64,000 nucleotides of DNA from Mytilus edulis (GCF_963676685.1 NC_092345.1:86431592-86495591); one strand, 5' to 3'; numbered from the stretch's first letter, positions 45,890 to 59,085 are shown. Notes: generated by a model not told the origin, from the sequence alone. A program made the numbers and translations.

Positions 45890-48800
45890 TAATGTAAGTG
45901 CGGTTCTACCCACACATCAACCTATCTTAGAATGAAAATGACCTTTATTTTACACATGAGGAATGTCAGGGAATGAAACTGTACGTGTATTGCTTGGCCG
46001 CTCAAGTCCTCTTGATTTATAACGGATTAAGAAACAAATTGAAAACATGTAAGATTATTTGCAAAAGTAATTGCATACATTTAATTCACTGTCCGTGTCA
46101 CTGCTAGTCATGATAGCCCTACGATACAAACATTTCACTAGATTTTTTCGGGACAAACTAACATGTAAATCAAAGAATTTCAAAGAAAACGTTGTCGGAT
46201 AAGTCCGAAAATTAATAAGTGCGCTTAGACTAAGAATGTTTTAAGGGTTTTATCAAACGAAGTTATGGGAAAGAAAAGAACGAAAATAGAATGCTTTTTG
46301 ATACACTCTTAAAAGGACCCTTAATGCATTCTTTGTGTAATCGTAAACTATGACTTACGAAGACTTTAAGAGAAGTTTCTTGTTACCGCGGGCCCCTGTA
46401 TCATGAAAACCTATCTTAAGTTTCATTTAAGAGAAAACGCTTTACAAGAAGATTACGATGGTGATAAGAGAGTATCTGCAATCCCCTCGTGGGTTATCTT
46501 AACAATTTAACGGCTATCTTAGTATACACTTACGATAACTAGTTAAGATAGCCCTATTATCGACTTCGAAGTAACCGTCTTTGATTTCTAAGAGAATATT
46601 AGTATTTGCGGCAAAATCGGTATTAAAACTAAAGTCGTCTACTGTATGTGTTTAAAAGAATGCTAAAAATATACTATGATTCGTTTTTTGTTGCAGACTC
46701 TACATCCACTGTCAAGTAAAGCCCTGTTTAATGCTCCTTTCTGGCATAGATAATAAACGAATATTCAAGTTAATAAATTCTATTCTTCAAAAACACATCT
46801 ACATGGAATGGTAACAATAAATCAAGAGAACAAATCAACTAACATATCATACAAATACGGAATGCAATCCGCAATACGAAAAACCCCATAACTGGTTAAG
46901 GCGAGATAACTCTCTTAAAAGGATGTTATCTTTACCAAACGTCTTGACCATACCAAACTGACATATAACACCTGTTCATTGATAATTTGTATTATTCTAT
47001 GTATTTTTTGTGATTTTGTCCCATGTACATTTTACTTCATAACTCTTTATTAACATACTGTTTGTAGATTTTTTTTACTGATATGTAATAATACGTATCA
47101 GTATTACCACCGTAGGTATAGTGTCCGGTTGAGATCGGGTTTTTTCGAGAGCGTCCAGTTTTTTTCGAGAGATTATGACTAAAAATGTAAACAAACAGAC
47201 ATGTTTTCCTGTAACACGTAAAATAAATGCTTAAACTAAATTTACAAGATCAAACAAGTTAAGTAAGTATTTGTGATGAAAGGATGTTGCCAACCATACA
47301 TACTTTGCAGTTAAAAAAGTTTGATTTGGCCTAATAATGCTTTTATGCCAAAATATAGAAAAAAGCAATTTCTATACACATACCAATGCAAATTTCAAAG
47401 AGCATGCACACATGATGTCTTTATATCCTTACATTTACATATGCTATAACAAAAGTTTTAGTTATTGTAATTAAAAGGCAATTTTAAGGGTATATTCATT
47501 TCCATCTGTTCAAGTTTTTTTCGAGAGCAGTTCGGGTTTTTTCGAGAACAGTTCAGGTTTTTTCGAGAGATAAACCAATTTCTTACGGTTTAAAATGTGC
47601 TATTTAAGTACATTTGAGTTTAAAAACGAATGAAAAGTCATCGGTTCTTTCAAAGTTTATAACTAATGCATTACAGCAGTTTGATAATGTTGCATAAGCA
47701 CATACATTTCATAAAAAAAACATAATTTATTTCTATATATTGTTGTATTGCATTATGAATTGCATGGACACCGGTATGCTTTATACCTATATTATTTGGA
47801 TTAATCAAATCTACCTATGTCTATAGAAAAAAATATTCAAAGGACGCTGGTTAACGTATGGTTAGATCAATCAAACATATTCGCCATCCATGTAATGGAA
47901 ATGACGGAACTAAGCTAGTGTACTGACTCGTCCGTAATTATTTCATGATGTTTCCGAAAGTTGACTTACATTTACTATCTTCTTTGTTACTTTCCCCTCC
48001 TTTGTAATTTCCCCTTATTTACATGCTCACGTTGATGATTCAGCATCATTTATTGATATATCTGCCAGATTCCGGCACAGTGTACGTTTATAGCATATTG
48101 ACAATTTGAAGAACTGTTTATTGTAAACATATATAACATGTATTGTGTTTTGATGACGTATAAAACGTTGGATAAATGACAATGATGACAAATATGCCAC
48201 TTCACCAGATTATTTGTTTTATTGTTTCACAACCGTTTGTTATTACTTGTAAACACACAGATACAACATTTACACTATAAAAATGTTCTATAAACATTCA
48301 AATACCCTTTTTGGTAATTTTTGTATGATTCATAGCACCCCCCTCATTTCGTTATTTTTAAAGTATGGAAAGCAATTCGTGTCATAATTTGCATACATAA
48401 TGTTTGATACTTGTCGAGTTTTCAACACATTAAAAGCTGAACACACCAGTTTTGACTCACAGTTATGTTACAAACTTGATATATTGTTAATACTTGTATT
48501 TTTTATGTGAATGTATGGAACACAATTAGTGTCATAAGCCAACTTTGTATTTTTGTATGTTTTGGCAAATCTTTTTTGATTGATAGGTTTTATATTGAGT
48601 TTTTATTTGTTCTTTCAGCTTTTTACCGTTTGATGTTCACGTTCAGTTTGGAGTTATACTTACCTGTCATCATTTGTAATCATTCATTGAACACCAGCAT
48701 ACCTTTGTTATTCATGCTACATTGTGTTAATAGAGTGGATTATATGACAATAAATAAAACGGTTATCTTTAATGAAGTCCATTATTTAATGCCCGCAAAG

Positions 48801-49177
48801 AATAGATGGGAGTCATTACAGCTAGCATGCTGATGTCCAGATAAACATATTGCATAGATCCAAATATACGTATATCGATATGGAATTTATGTGATTTAAA
48901 AAATCTACATTTTAGAGTGCCATGGATTTTAAGCTGAAACTATTCGTAATTTGAACAATCGTTTTGTGGGCACGGTCAAATTTGATTGTTATTTAAATAC
49001 GCATTGCTTTTGCGCCAATTCTTAAAAGTTGTAGTTTTTCATTTGCGCCAAAAAATAAATATTGCTTCTGCGCCATTGTGCAGGTAAACTAATTAAAAAG
49101 TGAAAATATAGAAAATTTAAACAATATCTACGGACACACCAGCTGTCATCAGGAGATAGGAGAAAAAAAAACAGATT
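45890..49177. other. interior of the Mutator-like element, no gene recognised
   Basis: Includes short motifs built on TTAAGATAG/CTATCTTA at 46405-46560 and a pair of clusters of GTTTTTTCGAGAG (47120-47175 and 47505-47570). The open frame 48507-48833 is AT-rich with no recognisable domain. Confidence 0.5.
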
Positions 49178-49339
49178 CAGTGGCGGATCCAGGGGGGGGG
49201 GGTTCCGGGGGTGTGCACCCCCCCTTTATTTTTGCCGATCAATGCATTTGTATCGGGACATATGTTTTGCACCTCCCCCTTTGCCCTGGGTTACCTGGGT
49301 TAGCACCCCCTCTTTCGAAAATTCCTGCATCCGCCCCTG
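49178..49339. mobile_element. MITE of the CAGTGGCGGATCCAGG family, copy 3
   Basis: Nearly identical to the copies at 6296-6448 and 8079-8242. Flanked by the 6 bp direct repeat CAGATT (49172-49177, 49340-49345). Nested inside the Mutator-like element. Confidence 0.88.
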
Positions 49340-49774
49340 CAGATTAAATACGGAATGCACCTCTAGACCCGAAATTTCCCGCTGATATTATAGTAAGACC
49401 TTTGCCTATAGGTTTTGTAACAGAACAGACTTTTAGTTTTTATAAATACTTTGATTAACAGCAGTTATTATTGTGGTTTTATGACTTTTAAGGAGTTACC
49501 ATTTTTTATAGTGCTTTGATAAATCCGAAAATGTTTTAACAATTTGCAAACATTTTTTTATTATAGTGTAAACCAGTGTTTAGTGCTCATATTTTTATGA
49601 AGATATATTTTAAACATATGTTTTAATATTTATGAGACCTTGTTTCTAATATAAAATTGAGAATGGAAATGGGGATCACTGTTTCTTATCATCTTCGGAA
49701 GGCCCCTTTTTTAATTTATAATTACCAATGGAAGTAGAAAGACCTTTTGTCTAACCTGTCTTTGTGTTATTTTT

Positions 49775-50570
49775 TATACGTCCGTCAATTTTGACGGGAC
49801 GTATTATGGTATACAAATGTCCAGTGTCCGTCCGTCCGTCCGTCCGTCTGTCCGTCTGTCTGGTGTAAACATGTCGCACCGTAACTTGAGAACGACTTAT
49901 CCAAATTTTTTGAAACTTAACATAGTTGTTTCTTATGATGGTCAAATGATCTGTATACTTTTTTGTGAAAATAAGATTACAACTTTTTGAGTTATGGCAC
50001 TTTGTAACTTAAACAGGGGTGTGTTTTTTTCACATGTCGCACCGTATCTCAAAAACGATTCTTGATTATGGCTTAAAACTTCAAAGGCTTCTTAGTTATA
50101 TTAATCTTAATATATCTGTATACTTTTTGGTGATGATTCAAAATGTCATTTTTGAGTTATTGAGTATTTTGTAAAAAAAAAAAAGGGGGGGTTTACATGT
50201 CGCACCATATCTCAAAAACGATTTATGATTATTGCTTAAAACTTTACACACTTCTTTGTTATATTAATCTAAAGATCTGTATACTTTTTGGTGATGATTC
50301 ATTTTTATATTTTCGAGTTATTGAGATTTTGTAAAAAAAGAGGTTTTTTTTCACATGTTGCGCTGTATCTCTATTGCTTAAAACTTAACAGGCTAATGTT
50401 GCGTCGGGTTTCCAAATACATCTTGTACAATCTTCCTATTGAGCGGGAATAAGGAATGAGTCAGGATATACTAAGCATGACATCCTGTACAACCCTGTGT
50501 TATTCAAAAAAGATTTATGTTTTTTCACAAGACGACGGGCGTATCATGCGCTCATGGCGCAGCTGTTTAT
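49775..50570 (+). repeat. pearl-like repeat with (CCGT)n and three monomers
   Basis: Head hairpin ACGTCCGTCAATTTTGACGG, then a (TCCG)n/(TCTG)n run (49823-49862), then about three monomers of roughly 170 bp with ACATGTCGCACCGTATCTCA and CTGTATACTTTTTGGTGATG. The block ending near ATGCGCTCATGGCGCAGCTG overlaps the inner end of the right MULE arm. Confidence 0.72.
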
Positions 50571-51777
50571 TTAAATATTGATCCAGTCGAAATGCTATCT
50601 AAAACACTTACCACTCATTCAAAAAAGAAGGGTCTGACTTGTTTTTATCATACTGCTTTTATTACATTATAGATGTCTGTTTCCGTTGATTCCGTTAAAT
50701 ACCAATTCCTCAGAGCAATTGGTACTTTGCGGAACGGAACGGAACGGAAAAATAAATTTAAAAGTTTAAATCAGATTCAACTTGATCACTGTCTCTAATC
50801 ATCGTCGGAACGGGCTGTTGAAGGCCTCTTTTTTAAAATATAATTACCGATGGAAGGAGAAAGACTTTTTGTGTAACCTGCCTTTGTGTTAAATTTTGTA
50901 TTATTGATCAAGTCCAAAATGCTATCTAAAACACATACCACTCATGCAAAAAGAGGTGTCAGACAATTTTTGTTATCATACTGCTTTAATTACATTAAAG
51001 ATGTCTGTTTCCGTTTTTTCCGTTAAATACCAATTCCTCAGAGCAATTGGTACTTTGCGGAACGGAACGGAACGGAAAAATAAATTAAAAGATTTAATAA
51101 AGATTCAACTTGATCACTGTCTCTAATCATCGTCGGAACGGGCTGTTGAAGGCCTCTTTTTTAAAATATAATTACCGATGGAAGGAGAAAGACTTTTTGT
51201 GTAACCTGCCTTTGTGTTAAATTTTTTATTATTGATCAAGTCGAAAATGCTATCTAAAACACATACCACTCATGCAAAAAGAGGTGTCAGACAATTTTTG
51301 TTATCATACAGCTTTAATTACATTAAAGATGTCTGTTTCCGTTTTTTCCGTTAAATACCAATTCCTCAGAGCAATTGGTACTTTGCGGAACGGAACGGAA
51401 CGGAAAAATAAATTAATAAGTTTAAATCAGATTCAACTTGATCACTGTCTCTAATCAAGGACGACGTGAGGTCAGTCTAGATATCATAATGCATGACTTG
51501 CAAATGCGTTAATTTCATGATAATTTATCAGGACAATCCTACATATTCATCTACAGAGTATTTCCCGATGTTATACATTATTACACATTTCACCTGTGAA
51601 GATGAGATTTAGTATACATTTGTGTTATTTGTATATGGAAAACCGTAAAACACAGAAATTTTAAAGTTTGTTTTGTTTTAAAGATTTTTCGAAATTTTGA
51701 TAAATGCCCCCTTTGGATACCTTAAATGAAATTCTTTTCCGTTCCGTTCCGTTCCGTTCCGTAAAGTACCAATAGCC
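50517..51777. repeat. right inverted repeat of the Mutator-like element
   Basis: Reverse complement of the left arm with three marker copies (near 50778, 51106, 51435) instead of nine. The terminal 350 bp (51430-51777) match 42656-42985 almost exactly, including TTGATTAGAG versus the usual GATGATTAGAG variant at the outermost unit. Confidence 0.92.
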
Positions 51778-51786
51778 GTTTTTGGC

Positions 51787-53342
51787 TTCTTCGTGCATAA
51801 ACAAGCTCATTGCCATTGTTGAATTAATTGTTTTCTTTAAAATAGTCGACAAAATTGCTCTTACAAAATTTCCATTTGGGAGCCTCGAGCTCGATGGGGG
51901 AAATACTCTGCAAATACTGACAGTTGGCAGGTATGGTCATCAAAAAAGTTGATGTGTTACTATGTACATTTACCATTATGTTACTTGATGTTCTTGCTAT
52001 ACACACAGTACAGAGACTAGTCAATCTTTGTGAACTATTTTTTATGGGAGTCATAGAATATGCGTATACAATCAATAATTAAAAATAGTCTATTTATATT
52101 GAAAAGGAAAAGCTCTTATATGTCTAAAGAAGAGGGACGAAAGACACCAAAGGGACAGTCAAACTCATAAATTTAAAGCAAACTGACAAGGCCATGGCTA
52201 AAAATGCATTTCATGGCGAGGCACAGAAAATATAAGTACTGTAAACAGTAGACTATAGATATAGGTGAACTAGGTACAAAAGAACTCTAAATCTTAAATT
52301 CTACAAACCACCTCTGTTCTATGGAAGATAATGATATAACTGGACTAGAAATACACACAACCTGTAATTAACTGCCTTTACAGTGCTTTCGCGCTTTGAT
52401 TTTATTAGGTAATTGGTATAAATACTGTAAAAAAATCTCTCAAATAATTATATAAACGGCAAAACAACGGCACTCAATGAAAATGAAAATAAAAACAAAG
52501 CGTGTACAAATTAATAAAAATAAATAAAATCTCCGAGCAGCTGTTCTATGATTCTATGAACTACTTCTTGTTGTAAAGTATCAAACGTGTCAGATTAAAA
52601 TTATTATGATTTCAATCCTTGTTTCTGTAGGCGAGGACATATTTTTTATATTAAAATTATTATCCATATTCATTTTGCTTATTTTTTAATCATGTTTATT
52701 ATAATTTTGTTGACCACTTATTGCTCAAAATTTTAAAGAATACGAATTAAAAAAAAAACATACTCTAAAATAAATTTCTATTGTCAACAAGTGAACCTGA
52801 ATCAATAATAATTCATTTTCATTTACTTTGATAAAGTACACACTGTAATTGACATACACGAAATATCTTTAAATCTGTTAATTGATAAATTGTTCTCTTC
52901 TCAACGTTCAGTGGCAAATATTTCATGCAATATTAAGGACGTCTGAAATTCAATATACAATAAATATATTGCTCAATGAGTCCTACAGAGTAAAAGATCT
53001 GTGGTGAATGCCAGAAAAAAGAGGTTGCCACTGGGAAAGGATATCTATGATATATATGATAGGAATAGAAATCATTGTGTCTACTACTAATTTAACATCC
53101 CCATTTCAAATGAAAATAAACATTTTTAAGGCAGTGAAACAGGTTTAAAATGTATTGAAATATCGTATGGCAATACAAGTAAATCGGTTAACATGTTTGT
53201 ACTTTTACAAAAAAAAATCCTAACTGAGATTTCAATCGTGGTATTTGAGCCCTAAATAAATTATCCAGTTCTTTTAAATAAAGCGTGTATGGTGTATTGT
53301 GAATGAATATTAATATTTAACATAATCAAGTATAACAGTTAC
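51787..53342. other. non-coding stretch
   Basis: AT-rich. Contains a scrap of a common mussel repeat near 52128-52205 (GAGGGACGAAAGACACCAAA). No gene or element boundary supported. Confidence 0.5.
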
Positions 53343-54601
53343 CTTTTTAGCTCACCTGGCCTAAAAGGCCAAGTGAGCTTTTCTCATCACTTGGCGTCAG
53401 TCGTCGTCCGTCGTCGTCGTTAACTTTTACAAAAATCTTCTCCTCTGAAACTACTGGGCCAAATTAAACCAAACTTGGCCACAATCATCATTGGGGTATC
53501 TAGTTTAAAAAATGTGTCCGGTGACCCGGCCAACCATCCAAGATGGCCGCCATGGCTTAAAATAGAACATAGGGGTAAAATGCAGTTTTTGGCTTATAAC
53601 TCAAAAACCAAAGCATTTAGAGCAAATCTGACAAAGGGTAGAATTGTTAAACAGGTGAAGATCTATCTGCCCTGAAATTTTCAGATGAATCGGATAACCC
53701 GTTGTTGGGTTGCTGCCCCTGAATTAGTAATTTTAAGGAAATTTTGCTGTTTTTGGTTATTATCTTGAATATTATTATAGATAGAGATAAACAGTAAACA
53801 ACAATAATGTTCAGCAAAGTAAGATTTACAAATAAGTCAACATGACTGAAATGGTCAGTTGACCCCTTTAGGAGTTATTGCCCTTTATAGTCAATTTTTA
53901 ACCATTTTTCGTAAATCTTAGTAATATGTTACAAAAATCTTCTCCTCTGAAACTACTGGGCCAAATTAATCCAAACTTGGCCACAATCATCTTTTGGGTT
54001 AGTAGTTTGAAAAATGTGTGCGGTGACCCGACCATCCAACCAAGATGGCCACCATGGGTAAAAATAGAACATGGGGGTAAAATTCAGTTTTTGGCTTATA
54101 ACTCAAAACCCAAAGCATTTAGAGCAAATCTGACATGGGGTAAAAATGTTTATCAGGTCAACATTTATCTGCTCTGAAATTTTTAGATGAATCTGACAAC
54201 CCGTTGTTGGGTTGCTGACCCTGAATTGTTAGTTTTAAGGAAATTTTGCCGATTTTGGTCATTATCTTGAATATTATTATTGATAGAGATAAACTGTAAA
54301 CAACAATAATGTTCAGCAAAGTAAGATTTACAAATAAGTCAACATGACCGAAATGGTCAATTGACCCCCTAAGGAGTTATTGTTCTTTATAGTCAATTTT
54401 TAACAATTTTCATAAAATTTGTAAATTTTTACTAACATTTTCCACTGAAATTCATTATAGATAGAGATAATTTTAAGCAGCAAGAATGTTCAGTAAAGTA
54501 AGATGTACAAACACATCACCATGACCAAAACACAATTTTGTCATGAATCCATCTGCTTCCTTTAACATTCACATCGACCAAGGTGAGCGACACAGGCCCT
54601 G
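53343..54601 (+). repeat. pearl-like repeat, complete copy with GTCGTC head
   Basis: Opens with the hairpin TTTTAGCTCACCTGGCC ... GGCCAAGTGAGC, then TCGTCGTCCGTCGTCGTC, then two to three monomers of about 500 bp, each with CCAAACTTGGCCACAATCAT and CAAGATGGCC. Ends GACCAAGGTGAGCGACACAG. Known to me as a very common bivalve repeat. The open frames at 53475-53675 and 53926-54177 are repeat-derived. Confidence 0.85.
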
Positions 54602-55094
54602 AGTATTGTGACGTTACAATGGACCTTTGATGTTCTACACAATCAACAAGATTTGTGTGTAGAAGCCATAAATGTCCCTTTGGCAGCAAGAGGGTTAAAA
54701 CCCTTATTTCTCTGTCAATTCAGTCTCAAATTTCTTGTCCCATACACCATTCGATTCATTAAAAGTTTTTCTTTCAGATGATATACATTGTATAAACGTA
54801 TTTACAATTTTGGTCTTTAGCAGTATTTTGCATCCAAATGACCTTATATCACCTCTGAATAACCTTTTGACGTCAAGCAACAATCACTTTTTAGTTGTGA
54901 CGTCAAATGTTTTGAATTATGATGTCAAAGTTTACGGGAACCTGTGTGATTTTATGTAATGGCAGACAAATTTGCATATAAGTGTAAATACATCTGTTTA
55001 CCCTTAGACTAGAGTACCCCTTTACCCCCAATACACAAGATTTGACAATAAATTTTCATGTTATCGTTTAAGTCCTCCTACAAAATACAACAAC

Positions 55095-55185
55095 GTGAAA
55101 AAAGTAGTTGGGTACCTTCTCGTAAATGTACGTTGATAGTGGGTCTTCGAATAGATAGAAACAAATGCCTGTGAGTAAGACCCCT
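55095..55185 (-). repeat. paralogue of the 4.2 kb element's insertion site (unoccupied)
   Basis: In reverse complement this reads through GCATTTGTTTCTATCTATTC directly into GAAGACCCACTATCAACG. At the 4.2 kb element the matching halves are separated: GCACTTGTTTCTATCCATTG on the left (about 29908-29930) and GGAAGACCCACTATCAACG on the right (34212-34230). Confidence 0.7.
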
Positions 55186-55322
55186 GTCTTAATATTTAGC
55201 AGTTCTACAAAATTGTTAACATGTAAACTTTTAGCTATTTATTGTAAAGTAGAATACTTATGCTACTTAAATATGGGCTGATTTTGATGATACAATGCAC
55301 ATGTGTCAGGTACTGGCATCAT

Positions 55323-55510
55323 TAAGGAAGGGGGATAGGACCTTTATTGGGACTCCAATATTGGGTGTTTTAACGTCAGGATTTTGAGATTCATCCTTTC
55401 GGGATCCGGGAATTCTTTGTTTAAATTTCTGGATGACGGGAATTAAATTTTTTTAAATTCAGGACCTCAGGATTTCTATTTTAAGCCCAGGATTTCAGGA
55501 TCAGGATCCC
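55323..55510 (+). repeat. dispersed repeat, copy of 2135-2290
   Basis: GGACCTTTATTGGGACTCCA and the TCGGGATCCGGGAATTCTTT block in the same order as at 2135-2290. Confidence 0.7.
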
Positions 55511-55692
55511 TCCTAGTCCCAGATTACTCTGACCTCCAACAACTGTTTTGCCAGGCAATCTGGGGCTGTGGGACGTCAGAGCTCTTCCCTTTTCAAAAAG
55601 TGGATATTTGCCCATCCAAAATAGATGTGCTGCTTCATGGCTTGTGGTGCCAACTAACAGTCTTGGAATTATACAAATCCGGTATCAATTTG

Positions 55693-56470
55693 TTCATTTT
55701 TAGCTCACCTGGTCCAAAGGGCCAAGTGAGCTTTTCTCATCACTTGGCGTCCGTTGTCGTCGTTAACTTTTACAAAAATCTTCTCCTCTGAAACTACTGG
55801 GCCAAATTAGTCCAAACTTTGCCACAATCATCTTTGGGGTATCTACTAATCTAGTTTAAAAATGTGTCTGGTGACCCGGCCATCCAACCAAGATGGCTGC
55901 CATGGCTAAAAATAGAACATAGGGGTAAAATGCAGTTTTTGGCTTATAACTCTAAAAACAAAGCATTTAGAGCAAATCCGACTGGGGTTAAAATGTTTAT
56001 CAGGTCAATATCAATCTGCCCTGAAATTTTCAGATGGATCTGACAATCCATTGTTAGGTTGCTGCCCCTGAATTGGTAATTTTATGGAAATTTTGCGGTT
56101 TTTGTTATTACCTTAAGTGAATATTATTATAGATAGAGATAAACTGTAAACAGCAATAATGTAAAGCAAAGTAAGACCAAAAAATAAGTCAACATGACCC
56201 CCTAAGGAGATATGGCCCTTTATAGTCAATTTTTAACAATTTTCATAAAATTTGTAAATTTTTACTAACATTTTCCACTGAAACTACTGGACCAGTTCAT
56301 TATAGGTAGAGATAATTGTAAACAGCAATTGCAAGAATGTTCAGTAAAGTAAGATGTACAAACACATCACCATCGCCAAAACACAATTTTGTCATGAATC
56401 TATCTCCGTCCTTTGTTTAATATTCAAATAGACCAAGGTAAGCGACACTGTTACGGCTGAGGCTCTTTAG
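55693..56470 (+). repeat. pearl-like repeat, shorter copy
   Basis: Same family as 53343-54601: hairpin TTTTAGCTCACCTGG/CCAAGTGAGC, a short GTTGTCGTCG head, about one and a half monomers, and an end near GACCAAGGTAAGCGACAC. Confidence 0.82.
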
Positions 56471-58504
56471 AGGCTTTAGTTTTAATATTTAGATCAATTT
56501 ATTACCCTAGATATGAGTATGGATAATTCATGTAAGTATGCAGTATTAAGCATTTATCATGATTATGTTGATTATGATTTATATTATTAGTTATCAAGGT
56601 CATTGTGTATGCCAAGTTATACTAAAATATATGTCACTGAATTTTTTGTACAATGTACCATCAACATGAACAATTAGTTTTAGTACATGTGTATGTCAGA
56701 TGTTATGACATGTCATTGATGAGTGTAGTATGTGACAATGAGGTGTAACTCATGTGCTTTTGATAACTATTATATAAGCAAAGTAATGCTTTGGAAAATA
56801 TTTGAAAGTACATGTACATGTAGGCTGGCCCATCCAACAAAGAATATTGCTATGGGCACATAATCTAAAAAGGGATTACATGTGTATATATAATTACCCA
56901 ACCACCCAGATACAGATACCCTATAATTTACAATTTCTGCAAATTATTCATTGTTATTTGACTTGATCTATTAAAGATGGTATATTGTTGAACATGTTGA
57001 ATATAATAATATCATCCATCAAATGTTGTATAGCCAATGATAGCTTATGATTGTTAAGGGCATACGATACAGTAGAGATCCCTCGTTGATTTTTTCTTAA
57101 AATTTTGATAGAAGGTCAATTTCAATGTGTACTTTTCAAAAATGCAAAGAAAACAGTACCTTCATGACTTACTTTTTGAGATAATTTGGTTCGAAATTTG
57201 CATATTTGGAAGAAAATCCCTGAAATTTCATAAATTATGACTTTTAAAGAAAGTAACAATACTTTTGAATGAAAAGTCATAACTTAACCGGGTTTTTTGT
57301 AAAATATTCCCTTGATCCATGGCATCAACATGCTGAAACAAGTTTAAGGTTAAATCAAATCATCATGTTCCGGATTTAGATTGCTATATCCGAAATAAAG
57401 AAATTGAACATATTTTTGCGTCTTTTCGGCAGTGCAGAAAAAAATTTGATCGTTGATTTTTTCCTGAAATTTTGGCGGAGTGTTCTCGAAACAGTACTTG
57501 ATTGATTGCAAAAGAAAAAAATTGGGGTCCATGTGCTTGTTTTTTCAATAAAAGCCATAAACCTTAATTTTTTACGACGTCTGTCAGTATGGCGCTAAAT
57601 TACGTTAAATTTAGTTTTAATCGCAACAACGTCGTGTAAGCATTCCCGCCGTACACGAGTTTGCAGGTGTTTTTCAAAGCGTTGATACTTATCATAAAAA
57701 TTTATAAGATGGTAAATCATAAAATGAAAAAAAAACATTTGTGCTAAACATTTACGAAACGAAATTTGGACAGGAACCTTTTCATAAAAAAAAAAGACTA
57801 TAAAAAAGAATTCTAGCAGATTGCTTTGTCAGATGTACGGCAAAAAAGAAAATCTGATTGAAATAAAGGTGCATCTCCGTCCGAGATTAGTTCTAAATTG
57901 CTTCATGAACTGTAAGAGGATAGACAACTTTATTGACATCACAAAATGTGAACCAACTATAAATTAAGTGAGGCGATACCTTAAAACAGTATAACCTTCA
58001 ACAATGACAAAACCGATACCGTATCGTCAACTTTAGGTCTCGACGTACTTTGATTTTTATTTTATTTTTACATTCAAAAGATAATCATCTTTCAAATTTA
58101 AATTATAAGCAGTACTTCTTGTTTTATAATAAGAGCTGTTTTGTGCAATTTAACTCATGCCATTATTGCCTCAATCGACCGAAAATGAAGTTGTAATATA
58201 ATATTTCATAGGAAGTGCAGCAGCCGGTATAAGAGAATAGTATTGAAAGATGTCTTTATCAATAGATAAGTTACATAACCTTTTTTTTACGGCGTATACG
58301 TATGAATATTGGCGTACTTGTTTGTCTAGAAGTAGAGCTATATTGAAAACAATTTGTTCGTCTGTCCGATCGTCTAATTATACGACGAGTTTTAACGTGT
58401 GTACACTTTCTGATCTGTCTGTCTGCAATTAGTCTAAATTTGCCGATACTTCAATTTTTATCTCTCAATACATTGAAGTATAATAGGGACGTGCTTATAC
58501 ATGC
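56471..58504. other. non-coding stretch
   Basis: No gene supported. CGTTGATTTTTTC-type blocks recur at 57082 and 57452, suggesting a diverged duplication. Small open frames lack splice sites and domains. Confidence 0.45.
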
Positions 58505-58700
58505 AAATAAGAAGACGTGGTATTATTACAAATGAGGCAAATCTCAATCAGAGACCAAATTGCTTAACGACTATAGGACATCGGACGGCCTTCAACAATG
58601 AGTAAAACCCATACCGCATAGTAAGCTATAAAAGGCCCCTATACATGACAAATGCAAATCAACTCAAACGGGAAACTTACGGCCTGATTTAAGTACAAAA
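58505..58700 (+). repeat. mussel-type interspersed repeat copy
   Basis: AAGACGTGGTATTATTACAA, then GACGGCCTTCAACAATGAGT, then CATACCGCATAGTAAGCTAT: same family and order as 4228-4432. Confidence 0.75.
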
Positions 58701-59085
58701 CAATGAACAAATACAAATATGATGACCAATACCAAAAGACACCATTTAATTACAAACCGAAATTAATGACGTCAGAGAATATTCCACGAAATATGACTTA
58801 TTCTAAAGCGACGTCGCGAAATGTTAACGTTCTTATTAGAAACATCGCGAAATTACAACGTTCTGGTTACCAACGTCGCGAAAACAACACGGACAGTTTT
58901 GAAAACGTTATTATCTGCCCCTGCTACTGTATCGTATTCCCTTAAGCAATTGAATTTCAAATTCACTTGTATATATATATATACCATGTGTAAAATGCAT
59001 TTGATTCAAACAAAGTTGGGAAATCAGCAAGGTACATGTATTCAAAAATGTACAGAAGTTATTTTTCTTCCACCTACAAATGTAT

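Larger units (their letters stand above)
42656..51777. mobile_element. 9.1 kb Mutator-like element with long unequal inverted repeats
   Basis: Begins GGCTATTGGTACTTTACGGA and ends with the exact inverse. The 9 bp direct repeat GTTTTTGGC flanks it (42647-42655 and 51778-51786). The left inverted repeat runs to about 45888 (3.2 kb), the right from about 50517 (1.26 kb). The difference equals six tandem units of about 327 bp. The inner ends coincide at the palindromic block GCGCCATGAGCGCATGATAC. The 4.6 kb interior has no transposase; it holds a CAGTGGCGG-type MITE, a GTTTTTTCGAGAG repeat cluster and a pearl-like repeat. A 9 bp duplication with long TIRs and G...C termini indicates MULE; the copy is non-autonomous. 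Confidence 0.88.

Noticed and set aside
48507..48833. 108-codon frame as the MULE transposase
   Set aside because: AT-rich, hydrophobic, no DDE or zinc motifs, no codon or splice support.
53475..54177. Two similar frames (66 and 83 codons, starting MATIII and MLQKSS), also near 31387
   Set aside because: Translations of pearl-like monomers; similarity between them reflects DNA repeat homology, not protein conservation.
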